Position numbers and translations under genes: made by a program
DNA from: Planctomycetota bacterium
Lineage (GTDB): Bacteria > Planctomycetota > PLA2
Reading direction: 5' to 3'
DNA length: 48,179 nt
Assembly: GCA_021776785.1 (NCBI GenBank)
Contig: JAJFFF010000020.1
Span: 1 to 48,179, forward strand
The notes under the pieces: generated by a model
Database searches by the model: none
What the model was told of the DNA's origin: nothing
Seen by the model: only the letters and a program-made list of their open reading frames with translations
In this document: piece by piece, positions 1-6,633 of the stretch
How the letters are laid out: each line of letters opens with the position of its first letter
Position numbering within the stretch: position 1 is the stretch's first letter

Positions 1-68
1 CCCCGGAGTTTCTCCGCCTCACGCAGTTTGCGGATGATCTGCTCGGTCGTGTGCCGCTTCTTCTTCAT
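1..68 (-). CDS. IS3-family transposase OrfA, N-terminal fragment (runs off the left edge)
   Basis: The ATG at 68 on the minus strand opens a frame beginning MKKKRHTTEQIIRKLRE, the usual opening of IS3-family OrfA, a small helix-turn-helix protein that recognises the insertion-sequence ends and is extended by frameshifting into the OrfAB transposase. Only 22 complete codons lie inside the window, so the DDE catalytic part cannot be seen. The spacing is good: an AGGAG Shine-Dalgarno sits about 8 nt before the ATG. The fragment starts about 50 nt beyond the stop of the integrase, the usual leader length between an IS3 left end and orfA. I am fairly sure of the family and cannot tell the subgroup or whether the element is intact. 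Confidence 0.75.
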   Translation of the reverse strand, partial: MKKKRHTTEQIIRKLREAEKLR

Positions 69-120
69 GATTTCGTCTCCTGACCTTACCGGTCAAAAAA
101 CTCTCATTCAATCCGGATCA
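1..120 (-). mobile_element. Left end of an IS3-like insertion sequence
   Basis: The transposase fragment at 1-68 is preceded by about 50 nt of non-coding DNA starting TGATCCGGATTG (minus strand from 120). IS3-family ends typically begin with TG or TGA and lie about 50-70 nt before orfA. The recombinase frame next to it loses similarity to its family in its last few codons, and its TGA stop coincides with this putative end. The exact boundary and the other end are not visible. Confidence 0.5.
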
Positions 121-1209
121 AGAATCGGGGAGCAGGCCACCGGCGACACGCTCGATCCGGGTCGCGGCACTGTGCCGCAGGCGATGAGGGGTCCACTTGG
201 GGACGTCCGCCTGTTGGCACGCCCGTTCAACCGCGCGCCGGTACGAGTCCACGCCGTACCGATCGCGCGCCGCCCGTTTCGGGTTCGTCTTGCGCTTCCG
301 GCGTCGGTCCATCGGGCGCATCGGCGTTGCGCGTTGCATCCGTCGTCGGGCATTCCTCGCTTCCTCTGCCTCCCTCGGATCGAACAGGAACGCCTCATCA
401 GGTCGATCGAGGAACGGCTCGATGATCGACCGCGAGAGCGGCCCCAACGGTACGAGCCGCGCGTGGCCGTGGTGCTCGGTCTTGTGCCGCATCGGCTTGT
501 AGGTCCACGTCTCGTCGTCCGCCCGGTCGATGTCGCACGAGCGCATCAGCACCACCTCGCCGGGCCTCATCCCGGTTGCCCACTGCAGACGGATCATCGC
601 GGCGACCTGCGCGGACACGTGGAGGATCGCCGCTTCCATGTGTTCCTTGGTCACGGGTAGTACAGCGAGGCTCTCCTTCGCTGCTGTGCGACCTCGCCGC
701 AGTCCCTTCACTGCCAGCAGAGCGTGGTAGACGCTGCCGGTCACGAGTTCGCGTTCCGTTCCCCACGCGAACATCCGTTTCACCCGTCCCACGTGCTTGT
801 TGACAGTCTTGCGGCACCAGCCCCGTTCGACCATCGCTTCGCGGCACGTGATCAGTGCTTGCGGGCCGAACTCCGTCACGTCCACATGGCCGTAGAGCTT
901 TAGCACAGGACGCAGCGCGGCCTTGATCGCGCCCTGCTCGCCCGTCGGCTTTCCTTCCTTGACGTAGTGCGTTTGCACCCACGCCCAGTAGCTGTTCATC
1001 AGCTCGGCCACGCTGATCGAACCGCCGCCCGGGTGTGCAGGGAGCTGACGGTTGTTGATCAGCCACTCGCGCACGACGCGGTCGTACTCGGCCTTGCTGA
1101 CTTCGGCCCCGTGAGGCCCTAGGTAGATGTCGCGCCCGTTCAGGGTCACGACGGCACGCCCGGACGGCTTGTGTTTGCGGTAGCTCGGGATGCGTGAGCG
1201 GCTCGTCAT
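118..1209 (-). CDS. Tyrosine recombinase/integrase, C-terminally truncated
   Basis: This is a phage-type site-specific recombinase of 363 residues. The catalytic domain shows the first arginine (TGMRPGE, R215), a likely beta-hairpin lysine (K243) and the H-x-x-R pair (HRLRH, H342 and R345). The family then requires a second His/Trp in an LGH-type motif and the nucleophilic tyrosine about 20-35 residues later; both are absent because the frame stops 18 residues after R345 in GGLLPDS. The truncation coincides with the putative IS3 end. An N-terminal SAM-like DNA-binding region covers roughly residues 65-165. The start has a good GAAGGAG site. The gene begins 108 bp from the 3' end of a tRNA gene and reads away from it, the classic arrangement of an integrated island. 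It is probably catalytically dead. Confidence 0.85.
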   Translation of the reverse strand: MTSRSRIPSYRKHKPSGRAVVTLNGRDIYLGPHGAEVSKAEYDRVVREWLINNRQLPAHPGGGSISVAELMNSYWAWVQTHYVKEGKPTGEQGAIKAALRPVLKLYGHVDVTEFGPQALITCREAMVERGWCRKTVNKHVGRVKRMFAWGTERELVTGSVYHALLAVKGLRRGRTAAKESLAVLPVTKEHMEAAILHVSAQVAAMIRLQWATGMRPGEVVLMRSCDIDRADDETWTYKPMRHKTEHHGHARLVPLGPLSRSIIEPFLDRPDEAFLFDPREAEEARNARRRMQRATPMRPMDRRRKRKTNPKRAARDRYGVDSYRRAVERACQQADVPKWTPHRLRHSAATRIERVAGGLLPDS

Positions 1210-1223
1210 CGCGGTCTCCTTCG

Positions 1224-1249
1224 GGCAATCCGGTAATTACCGGGTTGCC
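1224..1249. promoter_or_regulatory. 26-bp near-perfect palindrome upstream of the integrase
   Basis: The core CCGGTAATTACCGG (1230-1243) is a perfect palindrome flanked by GGCAA and TTGCC arms after one unpaired position. It lies 15 nt upstream of the integrase ATG, between the start codon and any promoter. A dyad of this length is typical of an operator for a dimeric repressor or of an excisionase site. The binding protein is not identifiable here. Confidence 0.5.
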
Positions 1250-1284
1250 GTTAGTAGTGAGCCGCGCTGCCGTATGGGCAGGTA

Positions 1285-1302
1285 GGGCGAGTTGCCTCGC
1301 CC
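1285..1302 (-). terminator. Hairpin downstream of tRNA-Pro
   Basis: The arms GGGCGA and TCGCCC enclose a 6-nt loop, 15 nt beyond the tRNA 3' end in the direction of transcription. There is no U-tract, so it may be a processing or weak termination structure rather than a full intrinsic terminator. Confidence 0.3.
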
Positions 1303-1317
1303 TTCAGCCGTTTCAAT

Positions 1318-1350
1318 TGGTCGGGGTGAGAAGATTCGAACTTCCGACCT
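1318..1350. other. Presumed attachment site in the tRNA 3' half
   Basis: Integrases of this class commonly use the T-arm and acceptor 3' strand of a tRNA as the crossover region and restore the tRNA on integration. The tRNA here is intact and the integrase starts next to its 3' end. The second att copy would be off the left edge, so the extent is a guess. Confidence 0.35.
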
Positions 1351-1395
1351 CTTGACCCCCAGTCAAGCGCGCTAACCAGGCTGCGCTACACCCCG
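1318..1395 (-). tRNA. tRNA-Pro (anticodon GGG)
   Basis: The minus-strand sequence folds as a full cloverleaf: acceptor stem CGGGGTG with CACCCCG, D stem GCGC/GCGC, anticodon stem CTTGA/TCAAG around the loop CTGGGGG (anticodon GGG, reading CCC), and a T arm with TTCGAAT. Discriminator A and an encoded CCA end complete a 78-nt gene. Its 3' end faces the integrase, so it is the likely integration target. Confidence 0.95.
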
Positions 1396-1407
1396 AGCGA
1401 GTCGCCG

Positions 1408-1435
1408 AGTTTAACCTCGCTCGTTTGGCGTGCAA
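1408..1435 (-). promoter_or_regulatory. Promoter of tRNA-Pro
   Basis: On the minus strand, TTGCAC (1430-1435) and TAAACT (1408-1413) are separated by 16 bp and sit 12 bp before the mature tRNA 5' end. This matches sigma70-type -35 and -10 boxes and leaves only a very short leader. Confidence 0.5.
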
Positions 1436-1573
1436 GGTGATGTTTTTGGCGGTTTTGCTTCGTTTCTTGCGTCGTTCTCGCGTTTTTGGGGCCTTTGTCG
1501 AGGCGGCTCATTCCGGCTCTGTTGGGCGCTAGAATTGGTGGCAGGCTTTCTTTCAGCCCCGTTGTTAGTGCTT

Positions 1574-2959
1574 GTGTCCGGTTTGCTGCGAACTCTCCCT
1601 TCGTTTTTTTGCCTGCTCATGGCGCTCGGATGTTTTTGTGCGCCCGCATCCGCACAACAGCGGCCGACTCGACCGGGCCGCCTCCCCGGCCGTCCCGCGG
1701 CGGACCCGGCAGACCAACCCCCGGCCGAACCTCCGGGCGATCCCGCCGCCGATCCCGCGGCGGAACCCACCGGCAACCGTGCGGCCGGCCCGTCGCGCCT
1801 CGGCACGCTGATTCGTTGGTACCTCCGCGAGGAGTCGCCCGCGCGCCGCGAGGACTACTTGGAATCCATCGAAACGCTCGTCGCCGGGGACGCCGCCAAA
1901 GTTGTCGCCGCGATTCGCGCGGGCGATCACATCAAGTTTCCCGAGACGCCCGTGCTCAAGACCGGCGGCGCGCTCCCCAAGTTTTCGCAGCGACGTCCGC
2001 GCCTGCGGCCCGTTGCGGATTCCGCGGGGACCTACGCCCAATTGATTGTGCCCAAGGATTACGACTCGAAGCGCGCGTACCAACTGATCGTCGAACTCGC
2101 GCCGTCGAATTGGGGCGGGCTCAGCGAACCCGCGGACGCCGTCATCTTGCGCGTCCACGTGAGCAAACATGCGCAGGCGGTCGCGCACGCGTGGGCGGCG
2201 GAGTACTTGGTTTTGAGCCTCATCGCGCATGTGCAAGAACTCGTGCGTCTCGATCCGACGCGCACGTTTTTACGCGCGGACGGCGCGGTTGCGAGCCTCG
2301 CTTGGTACATCGCGCTCAACAACCCGGATCGGTTCGGCGGCCTTTTGGCCAGCCGCGGCGACTGGGTCGGCGGCGCCGGCCTAGCCGAAAACGCCACGGC
2401 GTTCTCGACGCTGATTTTCGCGCGCGACAAACACACGCTGCTATCGCGGGCGCTCAAGTACAAGGGCGCGCGCACGTTGGTCCTCGACGTCCCGACCACG
2501 GCCGCGACGAAGGGCGACGCGCGGATCCGCATGGCGGAGTGGTTTGACGCGACGAAGCGGAGTCGCACCACCCGCCGCGTGATGCTCGCGGCCGGGCGTC
2601 CGACGCCGACGCGCTCGTTTTGGCTTAAAGCGTCGCCGCGTCCGCGCGCCGAGCAAGAGACTCGCGTCGGCAAGCGTTGGACCGCACGATCGCTCAAGCG
2701 CCCGGGGACGATCATGGCGACAATCCTGGCCAACAACTTGGTCGAGGTCGTGACCAAGCGCATCAACAGCTTCGAACTCCACGTCGATCCCGAGCTGTTT
2801 GATCTCTCGAAACCGCTGCGCATCAAAGTGAACGGACGCGTCCCGGAATCGCATCTGATCTATCCGGAAGTCGCGGCCGTCTTGGAAGACTTCCGCCGCC
2901 GCCGCGATCCGTTGCGCCTGTATCCGTTCAAGGTGACGGTGTCGGTGCGTGAGCGCTAG
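1574..2959 (+). CDS. Secreted alpha/beta-hydrolase-like (esterase-fold) protein, probably non-catalytic
   Basis: The open frame begins at 1430, but that start lies inside the tRNA promoter. I place the start at a GTG near 1574 (1568 is an alternative), which gives a normal signal peptide ending in ASA before QQ. A proline/alanine-rich linker follows (about residues 35-75), then a domain reminiscent of secreted esterase/peptidase-like proteins (PKDYDSKRAYQLIVELAP, later NNPDRFGGLLASRGDW). Where that family has the nucleophile elbow G-x-S-x-G, this protein reads RADGAV, with Asp about residue 236 in the Ser position. The C-terminal 80 residues (FELHVDPELFDLSKP onward) look like the beta-sandwich extension of such proteins. 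A binding or structural role is as likely as catalysis. The stop shares CTAG with the opposing gene. Confidence 0.6.
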   Translation: MSGLLRTLPSFFCLLMALGCFCAPASAQQRPTRPGRLPGRPAADPADQPPAEPPGDPAADPAAEPTGNRAAGPSRLGTLIRWYLREESPARREDYLESIETLVAGDAAKVVAAIRAGDHIKFPETPVLKTGGALPKFSQRRPRLRPVADSAGTYAQLIVPKDYDSKRAYQLIVELAPSNWGGLSEPADAVILRVHVSKHAQAVAHAWAAEYLVLSLIAHVQELVRLDPTRTFLRADGAVASLAWYIALNNPDRFGGLLASRGDWVGGAGLAENATAFSTLIFARDKHTLLSRALKYKGARTLVLDVPTTAATKGDARIRMAEWFDATKRSRTTRRVMLAAGRPTPTRSFWLKASPRPRAEQETRVGKRWTARSLKRPGTIMATILANNLVEVVTKRINSFELHVDPELFDLSKPLRIKVNGRVPESHLIYPEVAAVLEDFRRRRDPLRLYPFKVTVSVRER

Positions 2960-3918
2960 CGGGGCTTGTGCCGGAGCCACCAGTCCCACCACTTGGCGTC
3001 GATTCGTTGGCCCGTCCACAGATCGATGGGGAGGGGTGCTGTTTCACCCAAGGAAAGACGCAGCAATCGCCGCCGGAACCGTGCATCACGTTCCAGTTCA
3101 CAGATCATCTGCACAACGAATTCGAGATTGACTCTTGTCGGTTGGTCGGCGTTGAGTTCGCCATAGCGCCGCAGTCCGTCCGCGCGGTCGAGATGCGGGA
3201 GAATCTCGTCGATTTCATCCAGTACGCCCATGACCCGGCGGTACCTGCGCCACTTGTTTCGCAGCGACCGGGGGCGAATCGTGCCGGGGCGCTTCTGCGC
3301 CCTAAGCAGCGTTTGGGCGATCATTTTGTCGCGATATTCCCGAAGTGTATTCGAACGTGTTGGGTGAAATGCCGGTGCGGTCATGATCGCAAGGCACTCC
3401 TGCGCGATTTCGCGATCGAGCTCACGGGACGTAAACAGGTCGCAAAGGAGTTTCGAGGCGCTGCTCTCGACAAGCACGCGAAGGTGCAGGTCGCCACAGC
3501 GTCGGGCGAGTCGAAGGAGCCGTGCTGCGTCCCGCGGATCGCGGCGCCACGTTAAGCGGTCAGCAAACACTCCGAGCTCAAGCTTCATTCCGTGCACCCG
3601 CCCCGTGCCGTGCAACGCGCCGTCTAAGAGGCCATCCCACGCGTGGGCGAGAGTGCGGAAGTCGCCGAAGGCGTAGCTCGGAACGACAAGCGCCGTCAGG
3701 AACATGAGCTCGGAAGGAACGACGTCGGCGGGAGCCTGAAAATCCGGAGGAACGAGTCGCGCCACGCCATGAATACGCCGCGGAACGAGTCCAGTCGCGA
3801 GCCGCTCGTTCGCTCGGTCTTCAAACGTCCGCTTGCCTGACGTCACCCACATCCAACCCCAGGCACATGCGATCAACACGAGCGCGAGTGCCGCCGCGCA
3901 CCCATTACCTCTCTTCAT
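2956..3918 (-). CDS. Membrane-anchored hypothetical protein, paralogue of the next upstream gene
   Basis: The 320-residue product has one N-terminal transmembrane segment (about residues 7-25, rich in A, L and W) and a mostly helical, Arg-rich soluble part that should lie outside the inner membrane. No catalytic motif is recognisable. The C-terminal 60 residues, ending WWDWWLRHKPR, align by eye with the end of the 3905-4948 product (EWNEWLRRNKR), and both have the same one-helix-plus-helical-domain layout, so they are tandem paralogues. The start codon overlaps the upstream gene by 14 nt and is preceded by GGAAG, which suggests coupled translation as the last gene of plsY-gpsA. Function unknown. 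Confidence 0.7.
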   Translation of the reverse strand: MKRGNGCAAALALVLIACAWGWMWVTSGKRTFEDRANERLATGLVPRRIHGVARLVPPDFQAPADVVPSELMFLTALVVPSYAFGDFRTLAHAWDGLLDGALHGTGRVHGMKLELGVFADRLTWRRDPRDAARLLRLARRCGDLHLRVLVESSASKLLCDLFTSRELDREIAQECLAIMTAPAFHPTRSNTLREYRDKMIAQTLLRAQKRPGTIRPRSLRNKWRRYRRVMGVLDEIDEILPHLDRADGLRRYGELNADQPTRVNLEFVVQMICELERDARFRRRLLRLSLGETAPLPIDLWTGQRIDAKWWDWWLRHKPR

Positions 3919-4948
3919 CTTCTTCCGACGTACGCTTGTTCCGGCGGAGCCATTCGTTCCATTCTTTTTTTGTCACGCGGCGGTTGAAGCGAGCGTCTCG
4001 CGGTAGATCGCTCGACGCGCCTAACGCGAGTTCCAGAAGGTGGCGCGTCATGGCTCTCTGGTGTTCCAGCGTGAATCGAAAGTGAACGATATGCGCCACG
4101 ATGGAACTATCTGGAACGGAGTCGTCTCGCGGCAAGTTCATCGCGCGTTCGTGGACTTCGTGCGGCGGGCCGTCGGCCCATTCTTCCGCATCCATGATCG
4201 CTTTGATGTATTGGTTGACCGTCTCGTACGCGCGCAGGCTGCGGAACAACTTTAGTTCCGGAGCAATCGCGAGCCGATTCATCCCGAGTTCCCATCCGCG
4301 CACGTGGGCGATGATGCTCATGCGGGTCGACCGGAGGGCCGCCGACAGCGGAACGTCGGTCCGGTAGTGATCCAACTCACGGAGGCACTCGTGCGCCAGG
4401 CGCGCCGAGATGCCCGTCGTCTCATGCAGCTTCCGTAGGCTTTCGTAGACGCCGAGTTCCAGCGTTGGGTTGAGGTAAACGCGTTGGTGCTCGGGATCGC
4501 GTGCTCGATTCACCCATTGCAAAAGCAAGGGAAGTTCGTCGGGTCGGTCGCGCCGCAACATGTGATTCACGACGGCTTCGTGGTCCGCCATGTTGAACGG
4601 ATTCTTGCGATAGAACGGTTTCGCAAGCGCGGCTCGAATAATGGCGGGCCACGTCTCGGTTTGAAGCGCGGGAGTCTCGATGTCGAGTCGGTCGTACAAC
4701 GACGCCTGCTCCGCCAATAAGTCGAGTTCGGTCACCGCGTTGAGCCACGGTGCGATCGGCCCCAGTTCACGCGAACGGATCGCGATCGCGCCCCATGGAT
4801 GCGGCTGGATCTCGTAACCAGCGGCGTACAAGTTCTCGACGTGCCGATGAAATCTCGAGTGTTCGTTCCAGTACCAGCCGTAGGCCAAGACGGCGAGCAA
4901 CGCGGTGACCCCAAGCGTTGTCAGGATCCAACCGCCGCGTTTGCGCAT
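3905..4948 (-). CDS. Membrane-anchored hypothetical protein in the gpsA operon
   Basis: The frame is open further upstream inside gpsA, but the ATG at 4948 overlaps the gpsA stop in TAATG and is followed directly by a basic segment and a transmembrane helix (MRKRGGW, then about residues 7-25), so it is the better start. The 347-residue product has an N-in single-pass topology with a helical ectodomain of about 320 residues and a charged tail ending EEDEER. It is paralogous to the gene after it. I recognise no family. Its place behind plsY and gpsA suggests co-expression with phospholipid synthesis but does not prove a role there. Confidence 0.7.
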   Translation of the reverse strand: MRKRGGWILTTLGVTALLAVLAYGWYWNEHSRFHRHVENLYAAGYEIQPHPWGAIAIRSRELGPIAPWLNAVTELDLLAEQASLYDRLDIETPALQTETWPAIIRAALAKPFYRKNPFNMADHEAVVNHMLRRDRPDELPLLLQWVNRARDPEHQRVYLNPTLELGVYESLRKLHETTGISARLAHECLRELDHYRTDVPLSAALRSTRMSIIAHVRGWELGMNRLAIAPELKLFRSLRAYETVNQYIKAIMDAEEWADGPPHEVHERAMNLPRDDSVPDSSIVAHIVHFRFTLEHQRAMTRHLLELALGASSDLPRDARFNRRVTKKEWNEWLRRNKRTSEEDEER

Positions 4949-5925
4949 TACGCGTGTTCCGGTCGGTACTCGCGTTGCATGAGGCCGCCGAGCGCTTCGG
5001 CCACGGGCACGCCGTGAAACAACACCAGACGCAGCGCGCCGGCGATCGGCATCTCGACGCCTTTTTGCTCGGCGAGTGTTAGGACCGCTTGCGTCGTCGG
5101 GACGCCTTCGGCCACCGACGTCATCGACTCCAAGATGTCGGCCAGCGTCTCGCCGCGACCGATGCGTTCGCCGACCCCGCGATTGCGTCCGTGCGGGCTG
5201 ACACACGTCGTAAACAGGTCGCCGAATCCGGCGAGACCGGTAAACGTGAGGGCGTCCGCGCCCAGTGCGACGCCGAGGCGTGTGAGTTCAACGATGCCGC
5301 GCGTGAGAAGCGACGCTTTCGCGTTGTCGCCTAGTTTCATGCCGTCCACGATGCCTGCCGCGATCGCGAGCACGTTTTTAAGTGCGGCCGCGAGCTCGGC
5401 GCCCATCCGGTCGGCGCTTGTGTACACGCGGAACAGATCGCTCGTGAACGCTTCTTGGAAGAGTTCGGCGCGGTCGCCGGCGACCACGACGGCGGTCGGC
5501 AAGCCGCGCGCCACTTCGCGGGCGATGCACGGTCCGGTCAGGACGGCGCGCGGTACGGGTGCGCCGATCGCTTCTCTGTAGATCTCGGTCGGCAACTCGC
5601 CCGTGCCGATCTCGACGCCCTTGCTCAACGAGACGAACGGCACATGCGCAAGGCTGGGCGCGAGTTCGGTGACGGCCTTGCGCATGTGCTGCGTCGGGAT
5701 CGCGCCCGCTAAGAACGCGACATCTTGCGGCGGGGGATCGGTCGATACCGTAATGCTGTCGGGGAAGCGAAACGAGGCTAAGTACCGTTCGTTTTCGCGG
5801 TCGCGCTGCATCGTCGCGGCGCGCTCTTTGTCGCGCGTCCACAAAAACGTCTCGTGCCCGTTTTTCGCAAGCTGTATGGCCATCGTCGTGCCCCAGGCAC
5901 CCGCGCCCAATACCGCAACCTTCAT
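4948..5925 (-). CDS. gpsA: NAD(P)H-dependent glycerol-3-phosphate dehydrogenase
   Basis: GpsA reduces dihydroxyacetone phosphate to sn-glycerol 3-phosphate in the cytoplasm, supplying the backbone for phospholipids. The 325-residue product opens with the Rossmann signature VLGAGAWGTTMA (residues 5-16), has the SKGVEIGTGELPTE and GPCIAREVARG segments, and contains the catalytic-lysine region ALKNVLAIAAGIVDG. The length is normal for the family. A 441-residue upstream extension would run through plsY and is rejected; the ATG at 5925 overlaps the plsY stop in ATGA and has GGGAG 8 nt upstream. The gene is followed by two co-directional membrane-protein genes. Confidence 0.95.
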   Translation of the reverse strand: MKVAVLGAGAWGTTMAIQLAKNGHETFLWTRDKERAATMQRDRENERYLASFRFPDSITVSTDPPPQDVAFLAGAIPTQHMRKAVTELAPSLAHVPFVSLSKGVEIGTGELPTEIYREAIGAPVPRAVLTGPCIAREVARGLPTAVVVAGDRAELFQEAFTSDLFRVYTSADRMGAELAAALKNVLAIAAGIVDGMKLGDNAKASLLTRGIVELTRLGVALGADALTFTGLAGFGDLFTTCVSPHGRNRGVGERIGRGETLADILESMTSVAEGVPTTQAVLTLAEQKGVEMPIAGALRLVLFHGVPVAEALGGLMQREYRPEHA

Positions 5926-6533
5926 GACTCGACTCCCTGCAGCAATCGTTCGATGTTGCTGCGATGGCGGACGATGATTAAGAGTCCCAAGACGATCGTG
6001 AGCGTGAGCACACTCCTGTGCGCGACGCCGTGGAAATACACGGCTGCCGGCATGACGATCGCGACCATCAACGATCCGAGCGCGACGATGCGCGTCGTCA
6101 AAAACACGAGCAGAAACACCGCGAGCGTGATCAGTGTTGCGATCGGTTCCAATGCCAGCACCACGCCGAGTGTGGTCGCCACGCCCTTGCCGCCCTTGAG
6201 ACGCAGGAACGGTGTGAACAGATGGCCGAGCACCGCGGCGGCTCCGGCGATCGCCGGCGTCTCGGGCGCCCACCCGTCGAGCAGGCGCGGCAAGAGTCCC
6301 GCGGCGACGTAGCCCTTGCCCGCGTCAAACGCGAAGATGGTCAAGAAGACCGGCAGCTGCCAGCGCTTGGACCAAAAGCGGGAGGCGTTGGTGGCGCCCG
6401 GATTGCCGCTCCCGTGCGCGCGGACGTCTTGGCCAAACACCCATTTCACCGCGAGAAACGCAAACGGGATCGACCCGACCAAAAACGCGCCGCTCAGCAA
6501 GAGGATCAGCGACAGCGTGGACTGGGCGATCAC
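5922..6533 (-). CDS. plsY: Glycerol-3-phosphate acyltransferase PlsY
   Basis: PlsY is an inner-membrane enzyme that transfers the acyl group of acyl-phosphate to glycerol 3-phosphate, making lysophosphatidate. The protein shows the family motifs GSIPFAFL, GSGNPGATNASRFW, FAFDAGKGYVAAG and GHLFTPFLRLKGGKGVATT, with about six or seven membrane helices in 203 residues. It starts at GTG 6533, preceded by GAGGT at 5 nt; no other ATG, GTG or TTG lies in frame before the putative promoter. The gene is coupled to gpsA by a 4-nt overlap, so the substrate maker and user are made together. A possible 25-codon upstream frame ends on this start codon. Confidence 0.95.
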   Translation of the reverse strand: MIAQSTLSLILLLSGAFLVGSIPFAFLAVKWVFGQDVRAHGSGNPGATNASRFWSKRWQLPVFLTIFAFDAGKGYVAAGLLPRLLDGWAPETPAIAGAAAVLGHLFTPFLRLKGGKGVATTLGVVLALEPIATLITLAVFLLVFLTTRIVALGSLMVAIVMPAAVYFHGVAHRSVLTLTIVLGLLIIVRHRSNIERLLQGVES

Positions 6534-6607
6534 GCGTGACCTCGCGTCCGCACGGGCTTGCCGCGCACGCCTCGCTTTGAAGAATCCAAACAGGTCACCG
6601 CCGCCAT
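6530..6607 (-). CDS. Possible 25-residue upstream ORF coupled to plsY
   Basis: An ATG at 6607 lies 7 nt after a TACAAT box and opens a 25-codon frame (MAAVTCLDSSKRGVRG and so on) whose TGA overlaps the plsY GTG in GTGA. The arrangement looks like a leader peptide delivering ribosomes to plsY. The peptide has no known relative and the frame could be chance in GC-rich DNA. Confidence 0.25.
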   Translation of the reverse strand: MAAVTCLDSSKRGVRGKPVRTRGHA

Positions 6608-6614
6608 CGCAGGA

Positions 6615-6624
6615 ATTGTAGAGT
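6615..6624. promoter_or_regulatory. Overlapping divergent -10 boxes for plsY and hyuA
   Basis: TAGAGT (6619-6624, plus strand) lies 9 nt before the hyuA GTG, and TACAAT (6620-6615, minus strand) heads toward plsY. The two boxes share two base pairs, so both transcripts would start from one open region. No convincing -35 is visible for either direction. Confidence 0.4.
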
Positions 6625-6633
6625 ATCGCGCGC

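Noticed and set aside
4948..6273. 441-residue version of GpsA
   Set aside because: The extra 116 residues lie in plsY and are Arg-rich; the family N-terminus starts at 5925 with a ribosome site.
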